NCBI GenBank assembly: GCA_937892705.1
Contig: CALBGR010000010.1
Coordinates: 1 to 53,976, forward strand
DNA from: an uncultured Candidatus Saccharibacteria bacterium
GTDB lineage: Bacteria; Patescibacteriota; Saccharimonadia; Saccharimonadales; UBA4665
Reading direction: 5' to 3'
DNA length: 53,976 nucleotides
Shown here: one piece after another, positions 7,908 through 18,200 of the stretch
How the letters are laid out: the number at the start of each line of letters is the position of its first letter
How positions within the stretch are numbered: the stretch's first letter is position 1
Notes under the pieces: model-generated
Told to the model about the DNA's origin: nothing
What the model saw: the letters and a program-made list of their open reading frames with translations, nothing else
Database searches by the model: none
Translations under genes and position numbers: made by a program

Positions 7908-9002
7908 ATGGATATTGATGAAAACAACCCTATGAACAGCCTTGAAGAAAATCAACAATACAACCCAGAAAATAACGAACAACCTGCAGTCGTCGAACTC
8001 ATCGCACCGAATGGATTAGGATTTGGCGAAGGCGGCATTAGTGTCACAGAGCAAATAAGAAAGGGCATCATAACCCCTGAAGTGCCAAAACATATTCACA
8101 ACTTGCTTCTTAATGATCCAAACGCTTTTAAATCGGTAGAGGCACCTGATGATGGCTGCGGCGATGGTCGTCCATGGAGCAAAATCATTCAGCTTGTTGC
8201 TGATGAAAACAACGAGAAAAAGATCCGCCTCTATAAAAGCTCGCTCCTGCGTGCCAAGGTTTTTGGTGGTGGGCTTGTTGTAGCATCAAGTATGTGGCGC
8301 ACTATTAACGGCGTGCCAGCCGACGGTGAAACAGTGCTTAGTGACCGTGCGTTTATGGCTGACGAACTGGCAAAACGGAATATTAGCCATGGCGCTCATA
8401 GCGATGATCATGCTGAAGGTGGGAACTGCGGGTGCGGTGCAATTGATAAATATCCAATTATCTCGGCAAATGCTGTCAAATACCGCAATGAGATTACTGG
8501 TGCATTGCGCTTGCTTTACGGACATAGTTTTGATGAAAATGCATCGGCAATTGAAACGGCATTTGCTACATACGAATCACTTGCTAATAAGCCAAGCTAT
8601 TTCTTAGGTGCTAACGGAAAAAACTCTATGGAGCAAATATTGGAATCCGGCGCCGTAGTAAAAGAACTACACGGACACCATGTCGAAGAAACAATTGTCA
8701 TTAATGACGTTCGAGGAACAACGCTTGATCAGCGCTACTTCACTGAAACTGTTAAAAATGCCTGCTCAGAAGGGCAAAAACCACAAACTATTCAAGCCTT
8801 TTCTGTTGATATCTGGAGAGGCAAGGAAATTGCTCGAGTAGTAGCCGACATTGCACACACGCAAGACCCATCTGCCGATATTGATGACTTATATAAGCTA
8901 GCATATGCTGACTTTTTGATCCGCACATTAGCGGTAAGTGGTACATTGACTGCTGGTGATTTGCCGATATATCTAAGACGCCCAGAAACCACAGCTGTAT
9001 AA
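7908..9002 (+). CDS. Cadmium-type carbonic anhydrase-like protein
   Basis: A 364-residue soluble protein resembling the cadmium-containing carbonic anhydrase (CDCA, zeta class) family, which hydrates CO2 at a metal held by Cys-His-Cys. Two motifs support this: DDGCGDGRP with C84, and HGAHSDDHAEGGNCGCGA with H161, H164, H168, C174 and C176. The family was first described in diatoms, and bacterial relatives carry the annotation although activity is mostly untested. The first 30 residues are Asn/Glu-rich and look disordered; there is no signal peptide. The gene has its own promoter and stands next to an oppositely oriented SDR gene with a 12-base gap. It could instead be a metal-binding protein of another function that keeps the fold. 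Confidence 0.62.
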   Translation: MDIDENNPMNSLEENQQYNPENNEQPAVVELIAPNGLGFGEGGISVTEQIRKGIITPEVPKHIHNLLLNDPNAFKSVEAPDDGCGDGRPWSKIIQLVADENNEKKIRLYKSSLLRAKVFGGGLVVASSMWRTINGVPADGETVLSDRAFMADELAKRNISHGAHSDDHAEGGNCGCGAIDKYPIISANAVKYRNEITGALRLLYGHSFDENASAIETAFATYESLANKPSYFLGANGKNSMEQILESGAVVKELHGHHVEETIVINDVRGTTLDQRYFTETVKNACSEGQKPQTIQAFSVDIWRGKEIARVVADIAHTQDPSADIDDLYKLAYADFLIRTLAVSGTLTAGDLPIYLRRPETTAV

Positions 9003-9014
9003 CGTGTAATAATG

Positions 9015-9824
9015 CTATCTGAGTAAGGATTTCATTTGTTTGGCTATGAGTCTGGTGGCATATGCTGGATTGAGACGATACAGTCGATTCATGAGCTTGG
9101 AATCGCTGCCTGTGTAGATATACAGTTTGTTCTTTTCGATGCCATCAAGCATTATCTTTGCAGCCTGATCGGCCGGAAGCATTCTGGCAGTCATTTTCTT
9201 GGTATCGGCCGAACTGGTTTTTGGTGCAGCAACACCTGAATTTTCGGTTATCTTGGTATTTGTGGCACCAGGAAAAACTACTGATACGCGAACCGGCGTT
9301 TCGAGCAGCTCGGCATACAACCCTTCGGTCATTAGCTTAACCGCCGCCTTTGACGCGCCATAAATACTTTGGCCAGGCACCGGCAAGAAGCCGCCCATGC
9401 TTGATACATTCACGATGTGTGCTTCGCTGCGTTTTAGTAGATATGGAAGAAAGCTCTTGGTCATATATAGGGTACCGTAAAAATTCACACTCATGACCCG
9501 CTCAATCGCCGCAACATCTAGACCATTGATTCGCACAAACGGCTGAACTATGCCGGCGCAGTTAATCAGCCCATCGACTTGACCATGAGCTTTTATCACT
9601 TCTTCTGGAAGTTTATCGACCGCCGCTTTGTCTGTGATGTTTAACGGATGCAAGCTCAGCTGATCTGCTTTTTCACTGGCTCGATGCTTGGTTGCTTGTA
9701 AATTGTCACTATTGAGATCAACCGCTGCAACTCGCGCACCTCGAGACAACAGCTGCAGTACCAACTCGCCGCCAATACCGCCACCCGCACCAGTGACCAC
9801 AAAAACCTTATTTTTTACCTTCAT
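9015..9824 (-). CDS. SDR family NAD(P)-dependent oxidoreductase
   Basis: Classical short-chain dehydrogenase/reductase of 269 residues. The Rossmann nucleotide motif TGAGGGIG is at 11-18, NCAG at 88-91, the catalytic Ser at about 141-142 (VNVSSMGG), and Tyr155-x3-Lys159 (YGASK). D36 after the second strand (AAVDLN) suggests NAD(H) preference. The substrate cannot be read from sequence. ATG 9824 lies 7 bases after TATACT on the minus strand, so the mRNA is probably leaderless. It is divergent from the HEAT-repeat gene and shares a 68-base control region with it. Confidence 0.92.
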   Translation of the reverse strand: MKVKNKVFVVTGAGGGIGGELVLQLLSRGARVAAVDLNSDNLQATKHRASEKADQLSLHPLNITDKAAVDKLPEEVIKAHGQVDGLINCAGIVQPFVRINGLDVAAIERVMSVNFYGTLYMTKSFLPYLLKRSEAHIVNVSSMGGFLPVPGQSIYGASKAAVKLMTEGLYAELLETPVRVSVVFPGATNTKITENSGVAAPKTSSADTKKMTARMLPADQAAKIMLDGIEKNKLYIYTGSDSKLMNRLYRLNPAYATRLIAKQMKSLLR

Positions 9825-9831
9825 GCTTTCC

Positions 9832-9837
9832 AGTATA
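9832..9837 (-). promoter_or_regulatory. -10 box of the SDR gene
   Basis: TATACT on the minus strand, 7 bases before ATG 9824; transcription should begin at or next to the start codon. Confidence 0.5.
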
Positions 9838-9877
9838 AAGCATAAGAGGTTCTATCACACTTAAAGGGCTCTGCATC

Positions 9878-9886
9878 TGCTACTAT
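9878..9886 (+). promoter_or_regulatory. Extended -10 box of the HEAT-repeat gene
   Basis: TGCTACTAT, with the hexamer TACTAT at 9881-9886, 6 bases before ATG 9893. No SD sequence could fit, which implies a leaderless mRNA. Confidence 0.5.
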
Positions 9887-9892
9887 ACATGT

Positions 9893-10411
9893 ATGCGTAA
9901 TCGGCTGTATGAGTTGCTTGTTGAAGGAGATAAGCGCACGGTCAAGTATGTTGATACGGCTGTTCAATTATTAAAAACACATCCTGACTTAGTACAATAT
10001 GCTATCGCGCTTATGCGTGATGAATCTGCAGCTGTGGCCATGCGAGCAGCTGACTGCCTTGAGAAATTTAGCCGAGACAATGCCAATAAACTACAACCGT
10101 ATGCCAAAGATTTAGTAGACATACTAACGAGCAACTCGCAGCAAGAAGTGCGTTGGCACCTCGCTCAAATACTACCTAAGCTAAAATTATCGTCTAAAGA
10201 TATAAGCCGCGCAGCAGACATTTGGCTATCGGATTTTTACAACGCTAAAAGCAGTATTGTTCGCACTGAATCTTTGCAGGCATTGTACGAGATTAAAGAG
10301 GTGTATCCAGAAATACTACCAGATCTAAAGCATGCTATAGCCGAGGGGCTAGAACACGGCACACCAGCGGTGAAAGCGCGTGCGCGTAAACTCTCAGGTG
10401 CTCTTTTGTAG
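9893..10411 (+). CDS. HEAT-repeat protein
   Basis: A 172-residue soluble, all-helical protein made of HEAT-like repeats: units such as MRDESAAVAMRAADCLEKF, ILTSNSQQEVRWHLAQILPKL and IVRTESLQALYEI show the usual helix pairs with conserved Ala, Arg and Leu. Such proteins are scaffolds for protein or nucleic acid binding, and some belong to the AlkD group of DNA glycosylases; the AlkD catalytic Asp/Trp pattern is not obvious here. The start is fixed by the -10 box directly upstream. It has no operon partner. Confidence 0.75.
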   Translation: MRNRLYELLVEGDKRTVKYVDTAVQLLKTHPDLVQYAIALMRDESAAVAMRAADCLEKFSRDNANKLQPYAKDLVDILTSNSQQEVRWHLAQILPKLKLSSKDISRAADIWLSDFYNAKSSIVRTESLQALYEIKEVYPEILPDLKHAIAEGLEHGTPAVKARARKLSGALL

Positions 10412-10439
10412 GTAATTTTTGTTTCTGCTATATATTACT

Positions 10440-10469
10440 ATTATATCATATATTATGGTATTGTGTCAA
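10440..10469 (-). promoter_or_regulatory. Orphan minus-strand promoter after the HEAT-repeat gene
   Basis: TTGACA (10469-10464) and TATAAT (10445-10440) on the minus strand, 18 bases apart, with extended -10 TGA. It fires leftward into the 3' end of the HEAT-repeat gene. It resembles the promoter at 7776-7805, sharing ATTATATCATA and TGTCAA. Confidence 0.5.
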
Positions 10470-10509
10470 GTAATAGTTCTGCGTCTATCCTACGAGCCAG
10501 GCGGTAATT

Positions 10510-10518
10510 TGCTATTAT
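10510..10518 (+). promoter_or_regulatory. Extended -10 box of the YdeI-like gene
   Basis: TGCTATTAT, hexamer at 10513-10518, 27 bases before ATG 10546; a weak AAGG lies between them. Confidence 0.45.
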
Positions 10519-10545
10519 GAAGAGGTAAGTTCATACAAGGTTTAT

Positions 10546-11085
10546 ATGTCAACGATTCGCTTTAAGACAACGCTGTTTACTATCAATTCGTGGACTATTC
10601 TGCATCTGCCAAAAGAGGCGAGTGCAAAATTGCCATCACGCGGGCAAGTCATGATTCAGGGAACTATTAATGGGTATCCTATTAAAATGCCGCTTGAGCC
10701 GGACGGCAAGGGAAGCCATTGGTTTCGGGTTAACGATACGCTAGGCAAAGCAGCCAACATCAAAGCAGGGGATACAGTAACGCTTGACATTGAACCTACA
10801 AAAGACTGGCCTGAACCGGATGTACCGGCCGATTTACAAAAAGCACTTGCTGCTGATGCGCACATTCAAACCCTTTGGGAAACTTTCACACCGCTCGCAC
10901 ACTGGGAATGGATCCGCTGGATACGCTCAACTGGGCGAGAAGAAACACGGAAAAAGCGGATAGAGGTAGCTATTTCAAAAATGCGAAATGGTGAACGACG
11001 ACCATGTTGCTGGAACCGCAACCTTTCTACCGAACCAACGGTTTCTAAAAACGGCGTACTACTTGAACCAACCCTGTCGTTATAA
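10546..11085 (+). CDS. DUF1905 / YdeI-OmpD-associated family protein
   Basis: A 179-residue cytoplasmic protein. The N-terminal part (to about 90) has the DUF1905 beta-barrel pattern: FKTTLF, a WTILHLP strand, SRGQVMIQGTINGYP and GDTVTLDIEP. The C-terminal part (PADLQKALAADAHIQTLWETFTPLAHWEWIRWI, broken here for clarity, with TGREETRKKRIEVAISKMRNGE) matches the OmdA/YdeI helical domain. The E. coli relative YdeI has been linked to peptide resistance, but its biochemical role is unsettled. It is followed 40 bases later by a DUF1801 gene, a family that often occurs beside or fused to YdeI proteins, so the two may work together. Confidence 0.82.
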   Translation: MSTIRFKTTLFTINSWTILHLPKEASAKLPSRGQVMIQGTINGYPIKMPLEPDGKGSHWFRVNDTLGKAANIKAGDTVTLDIEPTKDWPEPDVPADLQKALAADAHIQTLWETFTPLAHWEWIRWIRSTGREETRKKRIEVAISKMRNGERRPCCWNRNLSTEPTVSKNGVLLEPTLSL

Positions 11086-11110
11086 AATCTGACACCTACA
11101 GGCTCACATC

Positions 11111-11119
11111 TGCTACAAT
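11111..11119 (+). promoter_or_regulatory. Extended -10 box of the DUF1801 gene
   Basis: TGCTACAAT, hexamer at 11114-11119, 6 bases before ATG 11126; implies leaderless translation. Confidence 0.5.
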
Positions 11120-11125
11120 GAACTC

Positions 11126-11473
11126 ATGCAAACTATTGATGAATATCTCCAAAACGTTGACGAGCCTAACAGATCAGTACTAAATAGGATTCGTGACATT
11201 GTACACAAGGTAGCACCTGAAGCCGAAGAGACCATCAGCTATGATATGCCTACTTTCAAATATAAAAATAAACCTCTTATACACTTTGCTGCATTTAAAG
11301 ATCATTTAAGTATATTTCCTGTGAATGATCGGACAGTCGGAGCAAGCGTAGATAAAAAAGTAGAAAAATACCGTAGCGGCAAAAGCACACTTCAATTTAC
11401 ACCTGACAACCCGATACCTGATGCTCTCATTGAAGAAATCGTGAAAAACCGCATGCATAATATTATTGGCTAA
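11126..11473 (+). CDS. DUF1801 / YdhG-like protein
   Basis: A 115-residue protein of the DUF1801 (YdhG/YjhX-like) family. Typical features are the N-terminal IDEYLQNVDEPNRSVLNRIRD helix pair, EETISYDMPTFKYKNKPLIHF (Glu-x2-Ser-Tyr-x-Met-Pro), the strand AAFKDHLSIFP, and the C-terminal helix IEEIVKNRM. Some relatives are described as frataxin-like iron chaperones; metal binding here is unproven. The length fits the family, so the gene looks intact. The start is fixed by an extended -10 box 6 bases upstream. Confidence 0.82.
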   Translation: MQTIDEYLQNVDEPNRSVLNRIRDIVHKVAPEAEETISYDMPTFKYKNKPLIHFAAFKDHLSIFPVNDRTVGASVDKKVEKYRSGKSTLQFTPDNPIPDALIEEIVKNRMHNIIG

Positions 11474-11749
11474 TTAACTACTCTATGTAGCGAACATGTA
11501 AAGTCGTTAAAAACAATCATTCAAGCATGCATAAAAAATTATGAAACATACAGAGGCTTGCCAGTTTGTAGCCTCGAGGAGCGCAAAATTGTGTCACAAA
11601 CTGCGCATAATATGATCTTAAAGAATATCCGTGGCAGATTTTGTTATCAACAATCCATGCGAAAGCAGTATCTTTTTATTATCGATTGGAGTGTATATAC
11701 AATAGTGTTATAAATGGAGTAACAAAGACGCTGTATTTGGGCTATTTAA
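11474..11749 (+). other. Decayed stretch without an intact gene
   Basis: An open frame without a start codon runs from about 11476 to 11711 (includes KNYETYRGLPVCSLEERKIV), perhaps a fragment of a lost gene; I do not recognise it. TTGGAG (11686-11691) and TATAAA (11709-11714), 17 bases apart, look like a promoter that now reads only into the pseudogene that follows. Confidence 0.35.
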
Positions 11750-11996
11750 TTAGACGCAAGCCTAAAAATACTCAGTGCATCTTCCGAAGAATTCGAACAC
11801 TATGACGCAAATATCCGCAAGGCATATGCCTTTCGTTGATAAAAAGACATATTGGCTTGGTAGAATAGCTGTCTTGCAAAACTGTCTGAAAAGACCTTGA
11901 ATATTTGCGACAGACACTGCTTATGAGCAATTTGAAACGCAAGCCAGAGAAAATCTCAGACGAAAAATTGAGGAACTCAACACACTAACTCATCTT
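11750..11996 (+). pseudogene. Remnant of an HD-family metal-dependent phosphohydrolase (COG4339-like), C-terminal part
   Basis: Three pieces join into the C-terminal end of predicted HD-type phosphohydrolases. Piece one (from 11750) reads LDASLKILSASSEEFEHYD and NIRKAYAF. After a frame change near 11833 the next reads VDKKTYWLGRIAVLQNCLKRP. A TGA at 11898-11900, one base change from CGA (Arg), interrupts it, and the same frame goes on with IFATDTAYEQFETQARENL and RRKIEELN. Family proteins have D-x-LxILGA, then Y-x-x-x-IRxEY, GRxxVLxxxLxRPxIF and ARxNL in this order. The N-terminal HD catalytic part is missing. The point nonsense change argues for true decay. Confidence 0.6.
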
Positions 11997-12087
11997 TCAT
12001 TACACACTTATTATCACCTGTGGTTTATTTCACTGCGGGCAGTAGTCCTTTTTTATATGCTGGTTATATAAGGTAGGGGAGGCCATC

Positions 12088-12180
12088 ATGGCAAATACAC
12101 CAAGAAAGAATTTAGTTGATCTAGAGATTGAACTCGCTGATCAATTGCGTGAAAAAATTAAGAGGATGCCTCGAAAATAG
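12088..12180 (+). CDS. Short orphan gene, probably truncated by a frameshift
   Basis: A strong SD (GGTAGGGGAGG, 12072-12082) precedes ATG 12088, giving a 30-residue charged peptide (NLVDLEIELADQLREKIKR). One extra G in the AAGAGG stretch near 12165 would instead continue it as KEDASKIGFSPQSAQILA, a much more protein-like sequence, into the 3' end of the convergent giant gene. So the gene is probably the 5' part of a longer small helical protein cut by a one-base loss. Family unknown. Confidence 0.4.
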   Translation: MANTPRKNLVDLEIELADQLREKIKRMPRK

Positions 12181-12216
12181 GTTTTTCACCTCAATCTGCA
12201 CAAATTTTGGCAGCAA

Positions 12217-15200
12217 TTATTGTGCAAGGACCGGCAAACGTAATTCTACCTCTGCGCCGCCACCTGGGATATTGCGTGCACGTATATCGCCGCCTAGGTG
12301 ACGCATGATGAGACGATCGAGATAGAGATCAAGTCCCAAACCTTCGTGTGTAAAGTCAAGGCTGCTGTCACCACGCTTAAATGCTTCAAAGAGTTGCTCT
12401 GGATCTTGCTTAAATCCTGGACCGTTATCACGAATTACCACTGTTGCTAGGTTCTTCCTCTGCCGTGTCTCGATATCGATAACACCGCCTTGATTGTTAA
12501 ATTCTGCAGCGTTTGCCAATACCGAACTTACGACACGCTCAAACAATGCTGCATCTTGCTGCATTGTGATTGACTGACCATGACGATCAACAGTAATCTC
12601 CTTGCGCCTTAACTCTTCTGAAAGTTCGCCAAGTGCCTGGTTTACGAGCTGCGTTGTCGTAAAGGCAGACACATTGATTTTTGTAGAATCTACAGATGTA
12701 AACAGCTTGAATTTATCCATTAGTTTCTCAAGGCGCGCTGTACCACTGCCAAGCATCTCAACAAACTTTTCTTCACTAGGTAGCTTGCTCTGCAATTCCG
12801 CCAATAGATACACATCGTCAGCTAATAGATCGTACGTATCTTTCACAAACTTGTTTTTCGCCTGATCTAACGCAGCACGGCGCTGTAATGCATCAGCAAG
12901 CATTTGCTTGCGGCGACGGCGCATAGCGCGCAGACGCAAACCAGTGTAGAGCAAGATAATAGCGATTGTGCCAATTGCAATTTGCTCGAGCAGTACCGAA
13001 GCACTAACTGATTGACTACCGATAGCTGAAACTGCCCAGTTGCCTAAGAGTGTTAACACGATAGAAAGCACTACCGGCAACCAGAACAGTGGATTTGTAT
13101 AAAGTTTTCGACGTTCAACTTCAATATTCGGCGCAACAATAGCCTGTAATTCTGCACTGCCGGCGGTCTGGCTAATGAGCTGTTCAGCCTTTTGCTGCAG
13201 ACTTTTTACAATCTTATTGAGTGTTTGCACGCTTTCTTTGTATTGGTCGCCCATTTTTGCAACAAGAAGTTCGCTGCTTGAGGCAATAATCGTTATTGGC
13301 GTACGTAAGTAATGCGCACAAAGCTGCAAGAAGTTGTCTTTATCTTCAGCGGTGCGTTTTTCGCGTTCTAAAATCGCTACCAACAGACGAACCTGTCGTA
13401 GTTCACGCCAAGCTTGCCAGAGCAGTATAACCGCCATTGCAATTACAAAACCGAACAAGCTGTTAGAAATTACTACTGGCGCAGCTGGCGTTTGAAGGAA
13501 GCGTTTCAATGACTTGCCAAGCGATGTCATGAGCGTAGAAAGTGCTGAACTGCTATCACTACCATCACCACCGCTTGATGACTTATTTTGGTTTGGACTT
13601 GCAATACCACCGCCCCGATCATCCGAACCAGTTGGCTGGTCTGTAGGACCCGAACCCGAACCATCACCAGTACTGCTACTGTCACCACCCTGGGTGTCAC
13701 GCGAGCCACTGCCAGGACCAGATGGGCCCGTTGCGCCACTATCATCTTCTGTGTCTGGACCTTCGCCACCGCCAGTATGCTCCTGAACCTGGAACGGTGC
13801 CGACAAAGCCTCTGCCAAAATATCGCCGGATGGATCGAGCAGCCGTACTAATGCACGATAGGTTTGGCCTACAGCCAATGCAGGAGAAATCATAGAAGCA
13901 TCATAACTGCCGGTATCAGTATGCTGCGCGCTTGTAAGCGGGACATATATTCCAGTTGACTGCAATGAATCAGTTACAATCTCTACCACACCTTGCGGAG
14001 CATCCGCCAAGTTCTGGTGCTGACGACTTTCAACCGTAATCGTAAGCAGATCGCCAGCAATATAGCTGCTTGGTGCTACAGCCTTCGCCTGCCATGGTGA
14101 CACTACAACGCTACGAGTAGCTCCTGAAACTTCTTCAGTATTTGGATCAATCGCCTGGATATCCAGCGTAAATGGATCATCACCTGCACGAGCAGTAACA
14201 TCACTAGGATTGTAAGAGATATTCGCGGTATTCTCTGCAGTTTGTTGACCAATAATTGCTCCTGCACTATTCCTCCAGGTTAGCTGCCAATTTACTGGAC
14301 GCAAAGAACCGTCACGCTCCTCGCGAGCCTCAGCAGTAAATGACGCTCTACCAGTAACATCGCCCTGTTCGTTGTATGCAAAGAACAGTGGGTTAGTAAC
14401 AAAATTATTTGCAAAGTTTCGCGAACTAGTTTGTTGACTGCTATTTATCTGCAGCGCATTCACGATAACATCAAGCATGGCGTTTGTAATTGCTGGATTA
14501 TCTACTCCACCAGTCCAGTCACTAGCGGTAATTTGCGACTGACCAACAGAACTATCACGATAGTACAGATTCAAATAACTGAGGCCTTCAGGAATGGTGA
14601 ATGTTGCTGCAGATTGCCATGGACCGCTTGGTGACAACGCAAACTCACCGGTGCCTGAACTTGATGTTAATCGAACAGGGAAGCCACCAGGACCAGCATT
14701 AGTTGGCATATTGGCACCATCCTGAATCTGTACAGTAATTACTTCCGAAGCCTGATTCTTCGTGACACTCATCGGCGAAGACGGTGTAATAAAGACTAGT
14801 TTCGCTGGCGGTCCAGCAACGTTGCCGAGTACGGTAATACCTGTTTGCTGACCGGTAATACCGTTGGTATCGGTAACAGTTACTGTCTTTTCACCTGGAC
14901 TCATAAATGCTACGCTATTCACAAAGGTATGGATACCTTTGTCTTTGCTTGGGTTAAAGGTGTAGCTGCCTGGCAAAATTGCATCATTATCCGAAGCGCT
15001 AAACGTAATTGTGCCATCATACCAATCAATCACATAGTTCTCAGCATCAACTGCAGCTACCACCACAGAGCTTGGGTTACCTTGGTACTGTGGATCAGAA
15101 ATATTCGTTACCAAGAAGTGACTAAGCACCTGACGTTCAATAGTTTGCTGCTGTGTGACTGCAATTACTTCACTCGGATTAGTTGATAAGCTGTTGCTGA

Positions 15201-18200
15201 CACGTATTGTTGGTGTTCCTTCGCGGCTGTCACGGTAGTAGAACGAGACCGTTGAATCACCAGCAGTCATAATGACGCTGCTAATACCCCATGGACCGCT
15301 TGGTGACGTTGCAAATTCTCCGCTCGCTGAATCACTGCGCAAGTACAATGTAGTATTCGCTGTAACAGTAGTTGGTTTGCCATACCGGTTCAGCGCTTGC
15401 ACGGTCATAATATTTGATGGATGTCGTGCGGTAATCGTCTGCGGAGCAGTTGTAAAGCCAAGCTGTGCAAATGGACCGCTTACTACCGTAATGTTTTTCG
15501 TTCCATTTATCAGACCAGTATCTGGAACTTCTGGCGGAGCGACATCAGATGCAATCATCGTTGCAGCACCCAAAGTATGATCATCACGATAGTAGAATTC
15601 GGCGCGTGATTGTCCAGCCGGAATGACTACAGACAAGATATTTTGCCATGGACCATTCGCACTTGCAGAAAATTCTGCGGTATTTGAAGTACTACTTAGA
15701 TATACTGTCTGATTATTGAGCGTGTTGATCTCAATATCATATGCGTTGCGAAGCACAACGTAGTTTGGCCCATCGGTGCCACCGCGTTCTAACTCAGCTT
15801 GACCACCTACAATACCAAGTTTCGCTGGAGTACCAGGCACAATCGTTACTGTTTGTGTTGCATTTTTTAGACCCGTATCTGGACTATCAAGAGGGTTACG
15901 ATCTGAAACTGTAATCGTTGCAGTACCTAACGCCGCATCACGATAGTAGAAGGTAATTGTCTGCCTATCTTCTCCTAAGATAGTTATAGAGGTAATTTCC
16001 TGGGTCATGTTGGCATTTGAATAGAACTTAGCCGAAGGAGAACTTGAATATAGGTAAAGAGTCATTGGCGTTGGCGCAAATTCAGTAGCGTTACCAAACT
16101 CATCAACTGCCATAACGGTCATAGCGCTAGAAGGCTGGTTTGCTTCTAGGGTTTGTGGACTAGTGACAAACTGCATACCCTTCAGTGAATCTGAAAATAC
16201 TGTTGCAACCGCAGTGCCGTTTGACAAACCTGCATCCGGATCCGAAGCAGACAAGTTAGCAGCCGCAGCAGTTGTTTGACGATAGTACACAGTTACTGAT
16301 GATTGTCCAGCTGGAATAGTTGCCTGGGTGATAACCGGAGCGTTAAGACTGCCGCTTGCCCTAAACTCACCACTAGCAACATCTGTAGATAGATCAATTG
16401 TCTTATTTGTATCGGTTGCAAACGGTGCATCATATTCGTTGCGTAGTTCGATCTTAAGCTGCTGCAACTGACCAGCAACAATATTAAATGTGTCTGGGAC
16501 AAAGGCAAATTTCGTTGGTGTACCAGCTGTGATAGTGATACCTTGTGACGCATCAATTAAACCAGTATCTGTACCGTTATCTTGGTCACGTGCATAAAGT
16601 GTTGGAGTGCCTGGCGCCATATCACGATAGGTCACACTTGCACTACTTTGACCAGCTGGGATAACCACGCTATCTTGCGAGAACTGACCCGTTGGCGAGC
16701 TTGTAGAGAAGTAGATCGTTGTATCTTCGTCTATCGGTGTCACATTGCCGTAAATATCTTTTGTAGAAACTGTAATGGTATCTGAATTCTGTCCAGCTAC
16801 AATCGTCTGTGGCGCACTAATAAAGTCTAGTGCAACAGCAACCCCATAAACTACTTCAATATCCTGTTCAGCACTACTCAGATCAGTACTTGATAGGGTC
16901 ATAGTACATGTTCCAGACGACATGCTGCGGAAGTAGAAGTAAATTTCACTCTGACCAGCCGGAATAATTGCTGAAGTAATGGTATTCCACGCACCCCCAT
17001 CTGCCAATGAAAATTCGCCAGCCACACAATTGCTTGCAAAGTTTACCGTGATATCAGTCTGAGCCTTTGCAACGTTATCAAATACATCACGCAGTTCAAC
17101 CTTCATTTGAGCAGAAGCCTCTCCAGCGTGAATTGTCTGCGGTGGAGTTGTGAAGACAAGTGATTCTGGCTTAGCGGCCTCAATTGTTAGATCCTGTCGT
17201 GTATGAATCAGACCAACACCTGGATAGTTAAATACATATGGGTGAATTTCTTTAACACCGGCCTTTGAACCTGTAGCGTAGAAACTTACTGAGCTTGCGC
17301 CACGCGGAATCATAACCTGAGTGATTGGTACTGAACCCATATCTGGCACAGCAAAGTATATTAGATTGTCGTCCATGCCAGCATTTTCAAGTGTAAATGT
17401 CACATCTGAACCTTGAATTGCTGGTGTGCCGTCTTCTTTTTGCAGTTGAATTGTTATTGCTGAAGATAATTCACCAGCTGTAATTATTTGCGGTGCAGTA
17501 GTGAAGGCGAGCTTTGATGCCTGCTGACCAATTACATCAATAGTTGTGGTGGCGTTCAATATATCTTCATCAGGACTTTCAAGCGGATTCTTATCGCTTG
17601 CAGTAATAATAGGGGTACCAAGTGTCATGTCGCGATAGTAGAACGATGCAGTACTGCCACCAGTAGGAATTACGAGAGATGTAACATCCCACGGACCAGC
17701 AGCATTCACAGCAAAGGATCCTGCTCCTGAAGTTGTATACAGATATACTGTTGTATCGCTGCTTGGAGTGGTGATATTTCCGTAAATATCCAATGCAGAT
17801 ACGGTAAATACGCCTGATACTTCAGTTACTGGAACACTGCTTGGCTTGGTAGTAAAACTGAAGCGATAAATTTCTGCACCACCGACTACAATGTCAGTCG
17901 TACCATCCGTCCAGCCTTTTGACGGAGTTTCACTCGCAGTAATAGTATGGATACCAGCCTGTGTGCTGCGATAATACAACGTAATTTCACTTTCATTCTC
18001 ATTGAGAGTCACAGAAGTAGTTGCATTCCATGGAGTAGCAGTGAGCGAGAATTCGCCAATGCCTGACAAGTTAAACATTGTGTCTTCAGGTACCGGCACA
18101 TCAATACCATCATTTGATTGAGTCTTCAGCGTCACAGCTATCGGTTCACCGGCAATTGCATTACCAGAAGACAACAGCACTATTTTATTTGGCAGCGCTT

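Noticed and set aside
11898..11900. TGA inside a good protein-like frame, suggesting TGA is read as an amino acid.
   Set aside because: Other genes use TGA as a normal stop (for example at 5937-5939), and the same region has a frameshift. A nonsense mutation in a pseudogene is simpler.
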